From: JBKEDC01 sp047972995
GTDB lineage: Bacteria; Bacteroidota; Bacteroidia; Bacteroidales; Prolixibacteraceae
Direction of reading: 5' to 3'
NCBI GenBank assembly: GCA_047972995.1
Contig: JBKEBD010000008.1
Location: 62,001-126,000 of the forward strand
DNA: 64,000 nucleotides
The notes beneath the pieces are model-generated. The model did not search any database. It saw only the letters and a program-made list of their open reading frames with translations, and was not told where the DNA came from. Positions 44,389 to 53,603 of the stretch are shown here, piece after piece (the stretch's first letter is position 1; each line of letters opens with the position of its first letter). A program made the position numbers and the translations under genes.

Positions 44389-45527
44389 ATGAAGAAAACG
44401 ATTTATTTATTACTAGTGGTAACCTTACTATTCCAATCCTGTAAATTCAACACCACATCGGTTGTTGAACCGGGGTACTTGGAACTGAAAACATCGATGA
44501 GTACACTCCAAGAGTTGAATAATGATGTGAGAACACAGAGTGTAGATGTATCGAATTTCTTAGTCTATATCTATCAAAGCAATGGGGTTTTGTTAAGTGG
44601 ATATCCTAAGGAGTATCGGGAATTGGCAGAACAAATATCACTTGTGGCAGGAGACTATCAAGCTAAAGTTTATAGTTTGTCTCCCAATGAATTTCCCTTT
44701 CCAACTTTTGAAGAATCGTGGGTGTATTATGGCAGTAAAGACTTTTCAATAGCTTCAGAACAAATAACTAAGGTTGATATAACTGCTAGCTTACTTACCT
44801 CGAAAGTGGTGTTTGAATTGTCGGAAGATTTCTTGTTAGGCTATCCTGATTATGTGTTCAACATTGGAGGGAAAACAATTTCGTCTGCTTCAATGAAACC
44901 AATTTATGTAGAAAGCGGGAAAAAATTGACCGTCATTTTGAGTTATACTGAAGAAGGAAAAAAAGTGTATCGTACATTTGCGAGCACAGAATCCATTGCA
45001 GCAGGAACGGTTACTTTGCGCTTTAAATATGAGGGAGGAATGCTCGATACGGGTAATTCAAACTTCAATATTATTGTTGATTCAACACTTGGCGACCAAC
45101 AGATTGATTGGGATATTGACGACGGAGAATGGAGTGAAGAAGATCCGTCATCGCAAGGCGGGAGTTATCATAGTCCGTATTCCGTGGAAGAGGCACAGGC
45201 AAATCAAAATGAACAGAAGCATGGGTTGAAGGTTATATTGTAGGTTTTATAAAAGGTTCAAATACCGTAATAACAGATTATTTAGAAGCAGCAGATAGCA
45301 ACATTGCCATTGCTTCTGCTAAGGGAGAAACAAACATTGAAAATATGCTATTTGTTGAATTACCATCTTCAAGTGCAGGCATTCGCAGTGCTTTAGGTAT
45401 TAATGCAACTTCAGGAGCTTCACTTAATTATCAGGTGAAACTGAAAGGAGTCTTAGAAACTTACTATTCACGATCAGGACTAAGAGGAGTGAATGGCGCC
45501 GATGAATATGAAATTGTCAATAAGTAG
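44389..45527 (+). pseudogene. DUF4493/DUF6359-type lipoprotein, broken by a single-base frameshift
   Basis: The first open frame (44389-45243) encodes a lipoprotein (lipobox FQSC, Cys17) of the DUF4493 type, ending in a start of a second domain (SPYSVEEAQANQNEQK). In the next frame the sequence resumes as AWVEGYIVGFIKGSNTVI and continues to a stop at 45527, matching a DUF6359 (OB-fold-like) domain. A one-base deletion near 45214-45219 would explain this: the resumed frame contains a stop at 45210-45212, so the shift lies between 45213 and 45219. Restoring one base gives ~379 residues. It is either a real pseudogene or a sequencing error; reads should decide. The lipobox and domain content suggest a surface adhesin-like or sensor lipoprotein. 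Confidence 0.75.
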
Positions 45528-45544
45528 ATATAAACGTAAACTTT

Positions 45545-46012
45545 ATGGCTGTAGAAATAGAAAGAAAATTTATCGTAAAAAAAGGATTTGTGCCAAAAGG
45601 CAGCGAACAGATTCGCATAGCTCAGGCTTATTTATCAAGTAATATTAACTCCACGATTCGAGTTCGCTTAGCAAATGAAAAAGCTTATTTAACGGTGAAA
45701 GGAAAGACTAATGGTATTTCTCGTTTGGAGTTTGAATATGAAATTCCATTTGAAGATGCCGAACAAATGATGAAACTTTCGGAAGGTGTATATATTGACA
45801 AGGTGCGTCATATCTATAGGTTTGAAGGAAAGAAATGGGAGGTTGATGTGTTTGCAGGCGATAATGAGGGCTTAATTGTTGCAGAATGTGAATTGGATTC
45901 AGAAAATGAACAAATTATTTTACCAGAATGGATTGATGCCGAAGTATCAGGCGATCCAAGATATCACAACTCTTATTTAGTGTGTAATCCTTATAAAACA
46001 TGGACTTCATAA
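45545..46012 (+). CDS. CYTH-domain protein (triphosphatase-like)
   Basis: A 155-residue single CYTH domain. The signature E-x-E-x-K reads EIERKF at residues 4-9, and the tunnel residues of triphosphate tunnel enzymes recur in RVRLANEKAYLTVKGK (~residues 38-53) and RLEFEYEIPFED. Such proteins hydrolyse inorganic triphosphate or related compounds with Mg2+; which one is not determined. It is 17 bp after the frameshifted lipoprotein and 10 bp before the DUF3078 gene. Confidence 0.9.
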   Translation: MAVEIERKFIVKKGFVPKGSEQIRIAQAYLSSNINSTIRVRLANEKAYLTVKGKTNGISRLEFEYEIPFEDAEQMMKLSEGVYIDKVRHIYRFEGKKWEVDVFAGDNEGLIVAECELDSENEQIILPEWIDAEVSGDPRYHNSYLVCNPYKTWTS

Positions 46013-46022
46013 AAATAGCTTC

Positions 46023-47990
46023 ATGAATAACATTTATCGTTTTTTATTCTGTTTGTCAGTCTTGTTAGTTAGCTTTTCAATAGATACGAAAGGACAAGAG
46101 TATTATACCCCAAAAGATTCGATAGAAGCAAGCATTAAAAATATTGATTATTATTTGAGGCGCTATAAAGAGTGGTATCCACAGAATTACGATGTAGCAT
46201 TGAAGATGCGTAGTTTGGTGCATTATTTAAAAGATCAACGGGTAGATACCATATTGAAGAACCTGGATGATTATCAAACATCGGAGGATAGATATTTCTT
46301 TAGAACGATTGATAATGTATCAGACAGCCTAGAGGCTCCCGGATACATCAACTACCAGATGCTGAAAGGTGAGCAAGCTAAAATCGATCGGAACGTGCGA
46401 TCTAACATTAATCTGGATGATATAAAAGTTCCTCGGAATGTTGTGGAACATGCACAATTGAATACGGATTTATTAGTTCCAAGTGAAGTTTACAAGCTAA
46501 TTGGAACATCCTATGTCAATTTGTCGGATAGCTTGTTGGTTTTAGATGAGCTCATGGCTCAAAGTAATCTAACAGAGAAGGAACTTCAGCGTTTGCAGCA
46601 ATTAGACAGTGTGCGAAGTGATATTTTTGAATCGGCTCGACTAAAGTATAATGCAGATAAGTTGAAAATGGTGGAAGATTCAATATCTAGAATCTATAAA
46701 AACCAAGTAGTAACAAATTATTCTTTAGGAGAGCAGCAAAAATATGCAAATCAGGTGTCGAAGCAAAACCACCAAATATTGCAAGATTATAATGAAAGGG
46801 CTATGGCTTTGGTCAATGACTCTATCAGCACGAGTTTACGTGTATTATTAGACTATGTAAATAGAGAGCAGATTTCCATGTGGATATACAATTCATTGGA
46901 AGATTCAACAGAAGTGTTGTTGAGTAATAATGAACCATTTACCTCTCGATTCTACGTAAAGAATGAGCAAAGAGATTCCTTGGGAGTTCGCGTGTTTACC
47001 AAAGATAGACACTCCATGATGATGTTCATTGACGATGGGGTAGCCTTGAATCGATTTAAAGAACGAAAACACAGAGAAGCCGATTTTGCAAAAGTAAACT
47101 TAAATGATCAGCTGACGAATATTGAGAAAAGATATGAGATTGTAAGACCGTGGAAATATGGTGGAGAGTTTAATGCTGGTTTGAATCAAACCTATCTTCA
47201 AAACTGGGTTAAGGGTGGCGAAACTTCGTTGGCTGGCTTGTTAACTTTTAAAGGTTATGCCAATTATGAGTTAGATAAGGTTACTTGGAGTAACTCGTTG
47301 GATATTCGTAGCGGGTGGATTAGTACGAATGAAGACGGCATAGAAAAGAATGAGGATAAGTTTGAGCTTATCTCTAATTTCGGATTGCAAGCGGTGAAAA
47401 AATGGTATTACACTGCTGAGGTTGATTTAGAAACACAACTCTTCAATAGCTATAATTATCCTGACAGAGATAATCCAAAATCGGGTTTTTTGGCCCCGTT
47501 AAGGAGTCTGTTTAAGCTTGGTATGGATTATAAAGATGGCGATTTGTCGTTATTTCTTTCTCCGATTACCATGAAGAGTGTATCGGTGCGTGATACCTCA
47601 ATATATGATCAAACTACTTTTGGTATTGATGAAAACGAAAAGAGCTATTTGGACTTAGGTTTGAACATCGACGTGAAATATTCTCGGAAATTGATGGAAA
47701 ATTTTACGGTGCAATCGAAATATAAGATGTTCTTGGATTATCAGAATTTGCTTACTGCATTCGATATCAATTGGGAAAATACATTTGATTTTAAAATCAA
47801 TGATTTCATGAAAGTACAAGTGATATTACATCTGCTTTACGATGATAATGTGACTTTCGATACTGGAAAGGTTGATGCTAATGGCGATGCTATTAAAAAA
47901 GCAAAATTGCAGTTTAAGGAATATGTGTCATTAGGATTTACTTACACCTTAGATCGAGAAATTAAAAAGCGAAGAAGAATAACAAATTAA
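46023..47990 (+). CDS. DUF3078 family outer-membrane protein
   Basis: A 655-residue exported protein (signal peptide to ~KGQ, residue 25). The N-terminal ~300 residues are helical, and the C-terminal ~290 residues carry the DUF3078 signature (FNAGLNQTYLQNWVKGGE near residue 386) followed by alternating barrel strands (LDKVTWSNSLDIRSGW, LFLDYQNLLTAFDINW). It is shared by many Bacteroidota and annotated as DUF3078; the function is unknown. Normal DUF3078 proteins are ~250-350 residues, so the long helical N-terminus is notable. Confidence 0.85.
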   Translation: MNNIYRFLFCLSVLLVSFSIDTKGQEYYTPKDSIEASIKNIDYYLRRYKEWYPQNYDVALKMRSLVHYLKDQRVDTILKNLDDYQTSEDRYFFRTIDNVSDSLEAPGYINYQMLKGEQAKIDRNVRSNINLDDIKVPRNVVEHAQLNTDLLVPSEVYKLIGTSYVNLSDSLLVLDELMAQSNLTEKELQRLQQLDSVRSDIFESARLKYNADKLKMVEDSISRIYKNQVVTNYSLGEQQKYANQVSKQNHQILQDYNERAMALVNDSISTSLRVLLDYVNREQISMWIYNSLEDSTEVLLSNNEPFTSRFYVKNEQRDSLGVRVFTKDRHSMMMFIDDGVALNRFKERKHREADFAKVNLNDQLTNIEKRYEIVRPWKYGGEFNAGLNQTYLQNWVKGGETSLAGLLTFKGYANYELDKVTWSNSLDIRSGWISTNEDGIEKNEDKFELISNFGLQAVKKWYYTAEVDLETQLFNSYNYPDRDNPKSGFLAPLRSLFKLGMDYKDGDLSLFLSPITMKSVSVRDTSIYDQTTFGIDENEKSYLDLGLNIDVKYSRKLMENFTVQSKYKMFLDYQNLLTAFDINWENTFDFKINDFMKVQVILHLLYDDNVTFDTGKVDANGDAIKKAKLQFKEYVSLGFTYTLDREIKKRRRITN

Positions 47991-47996
47991 AAAGAT

Positions 47997-48374
47997 ATGA
48001 AAAATTTTAAAGCTTATTTTCAGCTAGATGCTGAACCTGCTGATGTTTATAATGCACTAACCAATAAGTTTATGATTGAAGTTTGGACTGGTGAAGATTG
48101 CATTATGGAAACAACTCCGAACACGGAATTTGAACTATGGAATGGAGCTATCTGTGGACGAAATATTGAATTTGAACAGGACTCAAAAATTGTTCAAGAA
48201 TGGTATTTTGGAGAAGAGGAACAATCTATTGTAACCATTAAGTTGCATCCGAGTAAAGGAGGTACAAGCATGGAAGTGAAGCAAACGAATATCCCAGATG
48301 ATGCTTATGATAACATTGAAGATGGGTGGCATGAAGATTATTATGCAGGACTGAATGAATTATTTGAAGAGTAG
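47997..48374 (+). CDS. START/SRPBCC-like small protein
   Basis: A 125-residue cytoplasmic protein with the START-like/AHSA1 pattern: a beta-strand start (KNFKAYFQLDAEPADVYNAL), WTGEDCIMETTPNTEFELWNG in the middle and a C-terminal long helix (DNIEDGWHEDYYAGLNELFEE) that closes the ligand cavity. The Bacteroidota family is annotated only as START-like domain protein. It is 6 bp after DUF3078 and is followed by a terminator at 48380-48419. No ligand is known. Confidence 0.82.
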   Translation: MKNFKAYFQLDAEPADVYNALTNKFMIEVWTGEDCIMETTPNTEFELWNGAICGRNIEFEQDSKIVQEWYFGEEEQSIVTIKLHPSKGGTSMEVKQTNIPDDAYDNIEDGWHEDYYAGLNELFEE

Positions 48375-48379
48375 TAACA

Positions 48380-48419
48380 AAAATAGGCAATATATATAAA
48401 GTGCATTGCCTATTTTTTT
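48380..48419 (+). terminator. Terminator after the START-like gene
   Basis: AAAATAGGCAAT pairs with ATTGCCTATTTT across a 13-nt loop, followed by a T-run, 5 bp after the stop. The 250 bp that follow to 48669 hold no gene I recognise. Confidence 0.85.
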
Positions 48420-48669
48420 GTCATTTGGTTGTCGTTCTATTGGGGGGCAGGGGATATCTCCTTAATGTTGTCAGAAGTCATTATAGTATATTTTGATAAA
48501 CAAAGACTACTAGGAGGGAGTCCATTTTTGTTATAAAAAGTAGCCGGCGTTACATTTAGCGTGTATTTCCCCTTTCTTTGTATCTTATCTGTCTTTTTGC
48601 TTCTTTAAGGTCGATCGAATCAGTAACTAGCCCACCAAGCCCCCCCCTCAAACGCAGACTCCGGATTAT

Positions 48670-49944
48670 TTACTTTTCTCGGAATAAATGAAAGAAACCT
48701 TGTTCGGCGTGTTTCTTACTATCTCTACCTTTTCCTTCCACCACGTAATAATATACTCCGGGACTAGCAAGGGTATTTCCTATTTTTCCATCCCAAGCAA
48801 ATTTAGTGCCGTAATTATCATAAGTGTCGGCATTGTTGTTGCTTGTTTGGAATAATAGTTTTCCCCAACGGTTAAAAATACTGATCTTAACACTCTTCAT
48901 AGAGGTGTATTTAATAAGGAAAGTATCGTTATTGCCATCACCATTTGGAGTAAAAAAATTGGGAGCCTCAATATAGGAGGTATCTGCCACAATATAATTT
49001 TCAAGTCTTACTTCATCACAACAAGTGATCTCATCAGTAGTTTTTGATACGAGTAGCTTCACCATGTAGCTTCCTGATTCTTCATAAGTGTATTGAGGAT
49101 TGCTAGAGAATACCGTAGATAGAATACTATCGGATACTTCACCATACTGCGCATGTTCTTTTTCTAATTCCTCGACGCTGCGATAGAATGACCATTCATA
49201 TTTATCGGCATTTTTCGATTCGTTAGAGAATGACACCGGCAGCGGAGCTTCTCCCTTCATGGGAGACGCAGTAAACTTTGCTTCGGGAACTATGGATTGA
49301 TATTCCACAGAGGCCGATGATGAGCATCCAAGATTATCGGATATGGTGAGTTTGTAAATGGTATTTTCGGCTGGTGGGTTGTAGATTGTGGGACTCAACA
49401 TGGAGCTAACCCTAGAGTTTCCATCTTCCCATTTTGCCGAGATGATTTTATTTAAATCTTTTTTTGTGCCCGAACTAATGTCGATATAGGTGCTTGGTGA
49501 TTCTGAAAAGACTCCGACAAGTTTAGTGTATTCGCAATCGCATTCATTAATGCTAGCCGACACTTCATACCAATTGTTTATTACCCATGCTTGATATGTT
49601 TCGGCATTGCCGTTAGTATCCTCAATTTGAACCTTATATAATCCATCGTCAAGATTGGATATCGTGGAACTTGTGATGTATTGTTCCGAATGATAATTGA
49701 TGTATTGCAGATTGCTTTCATCGAGTTTATACCAGTTGAAAGATGCTGATTCACTGGTGCTCATTGATGCGGTAATTGAGCCATCGTTATTGTTTTTCGA
49801 TGATTGAAAGACAAATATTTGATCTTGATTAGCTGTTTGGTATTGAGTTGTAGATTCACCTACGGCAGTAGGGGAGCTTATCTGCGCAGATGCATAAAGG
49901 TATCCGCAAATGAAGAGCAATAAAGTAGAAAAAGTTCTACGCAT
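48670..49944 (-). CDS. Secreted protein with PKD and CHU_C (T9SS type B) C-terminal domains
   Basis: A 424-residue protein with a signal peptide (to ~ASAQ, residue 20). Residues ~222-310 form a PKD domain (VPEAKFTASPMKGEAPLPVSF, then YTYEESGSYMVKLLVS). The last ~95 residues are the CHU_C/gliding-motility C-terminal domain (APNFFTPNGDGNNDTF, then VKISIFNRWGKLLFQTS and a TFAWDG-like KFAWDGKIG), the type B sorting signal for the type IX system. The PorT protein at 21614 belongs to that system. Function of the central part is unknown; an adhesin or extracellular matrix role is inference. Confidence 0.92.
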   Translation of the reverse strand: MRRTFSTLLLFICGYLYASAQISSPTAVGESTTQYQTANQDQIFVFQSSKNNNDGSITASMSTSESASFNWYKLDESNLQYINYHSEQYITSSTISNLDDGLYKVQIEDTNGNAETYQAWVINNWYEVSASINECDCEYTKLVGVFSESPSTYIDISSGTKKDLNKIISAKWEDGNSRVSSMLSPTIYNPPAENTIYKLTISDNLGCSSSASVEYQSIVPEAKFTASPMKGEAPLPVSFSNESKNADKYEWSFYRSVEELEKEHAQYGEVSDSILSTVFSSNPQYTYEESGSYMVKLLVSKTTDEITCCDEVRLENYIVADTSYIEAPNFFTPNGDGNNDTFLIKYTSMKSVKISIFNRWGKLLFQTSNNNADTYDNYGTKFAWDGKIGNTLASPGVYYYVVEGKGRDSKKHAEQGFFHLFREK

Positions 49945-49990
49945 AATATACTTTTAAAGTTTGACCGTAAAAGTATATAAAATCTATATA

Positions 49991-50027
49991 AAAAAGAAAA
50001 CCGTCAGTGTGTGAAGACTGACGGTTT
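49991..50027 (-). terminator. Terminator of the rpsF-rpsR-rplI operon
   Basis: An 11-bp perfect stem (49998-50008 with 50017-50027), 8-nt loop, and on the minus strand a T-run (A-run at 49991-49995). Confidence 0.88.
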
Positions 50028-50077
50028 CATATGTTTGTTTGAAAAACGTTGTTATCTGTTATGTGTTTGAAAATTTA

Positions 50078-50524
50078 TTATTCAGATACAACTTCGAAGT
50101 TAAAGTCGATGATAACTTCTCTGTGCAATTTGATTTGCGCAGTGTATGAACCAACTTCTTTGATTGATTCTTTTGGTAAACGAATTTGCTTACGGTCAAG
50201 ATCAAATCCTTTAGCGTTGATCGCATCAGCCAATTGGATTGTATTAACAGAACCGAAAATTTTACCACTTTCGCTTGTTTTTGCACCAATTTTAACTTCT
50301 ACACCTTCGAATTTAGCAGCTAAAGCTTGAGCTTCTTCAATCAACTTAGCTTCTTTGTGAGCGCGTTGTTTGATGTTTTCTGCTAAAATCTTCTTAGTTG
50401 AATCAGTGGCTACGATAGCCATTTTTTGTGGGATAAGGTAGTTACGACCGTAACCAGCTTTTACATTAACGATATCGTCTTTGTGTCCCAAATTTTGAAT
50501 GTCTTCTAAAAGTATTACTTCCAT
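50078..50524 (-). CDS. rplI: 50S ribosomal protein L9
   Basis: A 148-residue L9. The N-terminal domain MEVILLEDIQNLGHKDDIVNVKAGYGRNYLIPQKMA (quoted in part) carries the family signature and binds 23S rRNA; the long central helix and the C-terminal domain (GKIFGSVNTIQLADAI, then IKLPKESIKEVGSYTAQIKLH-like) are complete. It is the last gene of rpsF-rpsR-rplI, followed by a terminator. Confidence 0.98.
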   Translation of the reverse strand: MEVILLEDIQNLGHKDDIVNVKAGYGRNYLIPQKMAIVATDSTKKILAENIKQRAHKEAKLIEEAQALAAKFEGVEVKIGAKTSESGKIFGSVNTIQLADAINAKGFDLDRKQIRLPKESIKEVGSYTAQIKLHREVIIDFNFEVVSE

Positions 50525-50539
50525 TGTTCCTCAGTTTTA

Positions 50540-50809
50540 TTATTTCAACAAATCAGTAAGATATGGTAGCAATGCCAAATGACGTGCTCTTTTTACTGCT
50601 CTAGCTACTTTACGTTGGTATTTCAATGAAGTACCAGTAATGCGACGAGGAAGAATTCTACCTTGCTCGTTCAAGAATTTTTTCAAGAATTCAGGATCTT
50701 TGTAATCCACATACTTGATTTTGTTTTTCTTGAAACGACAATACTTTTTCTTTTGGATCTCAACTGTTGGTGGAGTTAAGTATCTGATTTCACTTTGATT
50801 GCTAGCCAT
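50540..50809 (-). CDS. rpsR: 30S ribosomal protein S18
   Basis: An 89-residue S18 with the family signature KYCRFKKNKIKYVDYKD and RILPRRITGTSLKYQRKVARAVKRARHLALLPY (quoted in part). It partners S6 in the 30S platform. It is 2 bp downstream of rpsF and 15 bp upstream of rplI, the usual order. Confidence 0.98.
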   Translation of the reverse strand: MASNQSEIRYLTPPTVEIQKKKYCRFKKNKIKYVDYKDPEFLKKFLNEQGRILPRRITGTSLKYQRKVARAVKRARHLALLPYLTDLLK

Positions 50810-50811
50810 GA

Positions 50812-51162
50812 CTATTTCTCCTCTTTTTTAGCGTTCAACTTATTTCTTCTTTTCTCGCTATAAGCAGCTGCGTATTTGTCTTGCTTGAATGTCAAGAAAC
50901 GAATAATACGCTCGTCACGACGGTACTGAAGTTCTAATTTTGCAATGAATTCAGGCTCAGCCTTAAATTCAAACAAGTGATAGAATCCAGTGCTTTTCTT
51001 TTGGATTGGGTAAGCTAACTTGCGTAAGCCCCAGTCCTCTTCATTGACTAGCTCACCGCCATTTTCGGCAATCAAGTCTTTGAATTTTGTTACCGCTTCC
51101 TTTATCTGAACATCAGACAAAACGGGAGTTGCAATGAAAACGGTTTCATACTGGTTTTTCAT
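50812..51162 (-). CDS. rpsF: 30S ribosomal protein S6
   Basis: A 116-residue S6 with the start QYETVFIATPVLSDVQIKEAV and the conserved GLRKLAYPIQKKSTGFYHLFEF (quoted in part). It forms a heterodimer with S18. The 75-bp leader has a well-placed promoter and a small hairpin. Confidence 0.98.
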   Translation of the reverse strand: MKNQYETVFIATPVLSDVQIKEAVTKFKDLIAENGGELVNEEDWGLRKLAYPIQKKSTGFYHLFEFKAEPEFIAKLELQYRRDERIIRFLTFKQDKYAAAYSEKRRNKLNAKKEEK

Positions 51163-51198
51163 AAAACTCTGTTTTATTAATTATTAAAAAATAGTTTT

Positions 51199-51212
51199 CC
51201 CGAGTATTCGGG
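51199..51212 (-). promoter_or_regulatory. Hairpin in the rpsF leader
   Basis: The palindrome CCCGAGTATTCGGG lies 5 bp downstream of the promoter -7 box, so it would form right at the 5' end of the transcript. Its CCG-containing stem recalls S6:S18-binding leaders known in other bacteria, but a match was not tested. Confidence 0.45.
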
Positions 51213-51216
51213 ACTG

Positions 51217-51247
51217 CAAAAGTAGAAATATTTTACTTTAATGCAAT
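51217..51247 (-). promoter_or_regulatory. Promoter of the rpsF operon
   Basis: On the minus strand ATTG (51244-51247) and TACTTTTG (51217-51224) with an exact 19-bp spacer. Confidence 0.78.
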
Positions 51248-51288
51248 ACTTTAGAGCTTTTTTGTTGGAAATTATGCCACAATAAAGC

Positions 51289-52281
51289 TTACTTGTTTCC
51301 CAATAGATAGACTAAATGCAATTGCTGCTGACTATCAACGGTTCCCCAATCGGCCACATGGAAAGAAAAGTTGAAACTTAATTGAACCTGTTTGTGGTCG
51401 ATTAAATGAAGATAAAGATCGGTGCGCATATAGTCATTAGCTTGATAATAGCTATCGCCTGTGAGCAACCGATGACCACCTCCTAGGTTGAGCGTGTTTT
51501 TTAGTGATAATCTTCGCCATTCTAAAAATAGAGTGCTGAAAAAACTTGTGCTGCTAGAAAATCCATCGGTTACATGGCGCTCGCGGTATTGTGAATTTAA
51601 GAAACCAATTTCAACATAAGCTTGGTTAAAAAAACTGTGTTCAGAGAAATCGTAGCCCAAATTAAGATTTAGTGCGGTGTTATCAATGATGTGTTGTGTA
51701 TCATCGTGCGCAGCCATAAGAGCATAATGATACATCATTAAATAGTTTTCGAAATAAAAGTTTTTCCAATTGAAGCGCCCTGATGTAGCTGCAATGAACT
51801 TCTCGCGTTGATCGGTAAGCTGTTTGCCTGTCCAATCTACAAAAATGAGCTGCTTTCCCCAATTCCAATTGTGTTGAGCCAGTATACCTTCAATATTTGG
51901 CTGATAATAAGATATTGTATCAGAAAGTATGGCTAGGGGGAAATCGATGAGATTATATCGAGGGAATGCCCCCATGTAGAATTGTGTTTTGCTATTGTCG
52001 TATTTATAATAGGCGGTGAGTTGTGGCTTGTTGTAGTCAATGTCAGTGCCAAACTCGAAGAAGTGAGATAGCCCAATACGTAGGGTGTGCTCTTTATCTA
52101 TGCTTGTTCCGAGTTCAAAGCTGGTTCGTTCGCCCAATATAGTTTGAGGTTTGGCGTATTCAGGGTTAAACTCGCGATTGTCGCCAATGCCTTGGAAGTT
52201 TACGTTCCATTCTAGCTTTTGGGCGTTCACTGAATATGTAAAGCCACATACAAGTAATAATAGTAATACGGTTTTTTTCAT
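51289..52281 (-). CDS. Uncharacterised exported beta-barrel protein
   Basis: A 330-residue protein with a signal peptide (to ~VNAQ, residue 21). The mature chain alternates hydrophobic and polar strands with aromatic girdle residues (LEWNVNFQGIGDN, TAYYKYDNSKTQFYMGAF, FSTLFLEWRRLSLKNTLNLGGGHR), consistent with an outer-membrane barrel of ~12 strands. No family is recognised. It lies between sucB (113 bp upstream) and the rpsF promoter. Confidence 0.75.
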   Translation of the reverse strand: MKKTVLLLLLVCGFTYSVNAQKLEWNVNFQGIGDNREFNPEYAKPQTILGERTSFELGTSIDKEHTLRIGLSHFFEFGTDIDYNKPQLTAYYKYDNSKTQFYMGAFPRYNLIDFPLAILSDTISYYQPNIEGILAQHNWNWGKQLIFVDWTGKQLTDQREKFIAATSGRFNWKNFYFENYLMMYHYALMAAHDDTQHIIDNTALNLNLGYDFSEHSFFNQAYVEIGFLNSQYRERHVTDGFSSSTSFFSTLFLEWRRLSLKNTLNLGGGHRLLTGDSYYQANDYMRTDLYLHLIDHKQVQLSFNFSFHVADWGTVDSQQQLHLVYLLGNK

Positions 52282-52393
52282 GTTGTTTTATTAAAAAGTG
52301 CCTAAAAGAAGTGCCAAAGTTTCAAAGAGCCTGAGTACCTAAGTGGGCTGCGCCATTTACCGTTAGGTCAATTAGGAACTCAAGTGCTTTTTC

Positions 52394-53596
52394 TCACAAT
52401 TCCAAAAGCAATTCTTCCAAGTTTTTACCTTTGCTCAATAGCAAGTGCGGATTTTCAAGTAAGTTTTTCACTTTGATCAAGAAGCCAACGGAGTCTTTCC
52501 CGTCAATCAGGCGATGGTCGTAGCTAAGCGCAATGTACATCATGGGGCGAATTTCAATTTTGCCATTGATTGCAACTGGGCGCTCTACAATGTTGTGCAT
52601 TCCTAATATTGCCGATTGCGGAGGGTTAATAATGGGTGTTGATAGAAGTGAACCGAATGTGCCACCATTGGTGATTGTGAATGTGCCGCCGGTTAGCTCT
52701 TCGATTGATATTTTTTTGTTTCGAGCCTTTTCTGCCAATTCTTTTATTTCGAGTTCGATGGTAGGAATACTCTTTGTTGTGGCATCTCGCACAATAGGAA
52801 CCATAAGTCCTTTGGGAGTTTGCACAGCAATACCGATGTCAACATAGCTTGGTTCTATAATTTCTTCGCCATCAATCATGGAATTGATTGCTGGGTGATA
52901 AGTCATGGCAACTGCACAGGCTTTGGTGAAAAAAGACATAAATCCGAGTTTGAAGCCGTGTTTTTCCACAAATTTCGATTGATGAGCAGCACGCAAATCC
53001 ATGATTGGTTTCATGTCCACTTCGTTGAATGTAGTGAGCATGGCTGTTTCGTTTTTCACAGCCACTAAGCGAGCGCTAAGTTTTTTGCGCAGCATGGTCA
53101 TTTTTTCTCTTTTTTCTTCGCGAGCTTGAATTTGCGTTTGTACTGCTGCCTGAAGAATGGGAGAGCCATTGAGCACCATTTCTACTTCTTTTTTTCCAAT
53201 ACGTTTTAACCCGTTTATAATGTCTTCTACCGATAGGTCATTTTCATGAAGCATTTCTTTAGCCACAGGTGTCACTTTAACGTGTGTATCTTCAGTGGGT
53301 TTATTTTCTACAATAGGCTGAGGAGTTATAATTTCAGCTTCAATGTTTTCATTAGAAGCTTTGTCGGTGTCTATTGTACAAACGATAGTGCCCACAGCCA
53401 CGGTGTCTCCTTCTTCTACCGAGAAACTAATTTCGCCACTTTCTTCAGCGCTAAGCGTGAGGGTGGCTTTGTCTGATTCCACCTCGGCTATTTCATCGTT
53501 TTTGTGCACGATGCTGTTGTTTTCCACGAGCCATTTGCCTAGTTCTACTTCAGTGATGGATTCCCCGGGTGTAGGGATTTTTATTTCGATAATCAT
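52394..53596 (-). CDS. odhB: 2-oxoglutarate dehydrogenase E2 (dihydrolipoyllysine succinyltransferase)
   Basis: E2 carries succinyl groups from E1 to CoA in the TCA cycle. The 400-residue product has one lipoyl domain (lipoyl Lys in EVESDKATLTL, residues ~38-48), a peripheral subunit-binding segment (VTPVAKEMLHENDLSVEDI, then NGLKRIGKKEVEMVL, ~109-143) and the catalytic domain with FTITNGGTFGS and the His-x3-Asp active site in YDHRLIDGKDS (~residues 368-378). It is 8 bp downstream of sucA. The E3 gene is not in the window. Confidence 0.95.
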   Translation of the reverse strand: MIIEIKIPTPGESITEVELGKWLVENNSIVHKNDEIAEVESDKATLTLSAEESGEISFSVEEGDTVAVGTIVCTIDTDKASNENIEAEIITPQPIVENKPTEDTHVKVTPVAKEMLHENDLSVEDIINGLKRIGKKEVEMVLNGSPILQAAVQTQIQAREEKREKMTMLRKKLSARLVAVKNETAMLTTFNEVDMKPIMDLRAAHQSKFVEKHGFKLGFMSFFTKACAVAMTYHPAINSMIDGEEIIEPSYVDIGIAVQTPKGLMVPIVRDATTKSIPTIELEIKELAEKARNKKISIEELTGGTFTITNGGTFGSLLSTPIINPPQSAILGMHNIVERPVAINGKIEIRPMMYIALSYDHRLIDGKDSVGFLIKVKNLLENPHLLLSKGKNLEELLLEL

Positions 53597-53603
53597 GGTT
53601 TCC

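Noticed and set aside
45210..45230. Programmed -1 frameshift in the DUF4493 gene
   Set aside because: There is no slippery heptamer or downstream structure; a point deletion or sequencing error explains it.
48420..48669. Additional copy of the inverted-repeat element
   Set aside because: GC-rich stretches near 48440 and 48645 are not alignable with the elements at 20696 and 30385.
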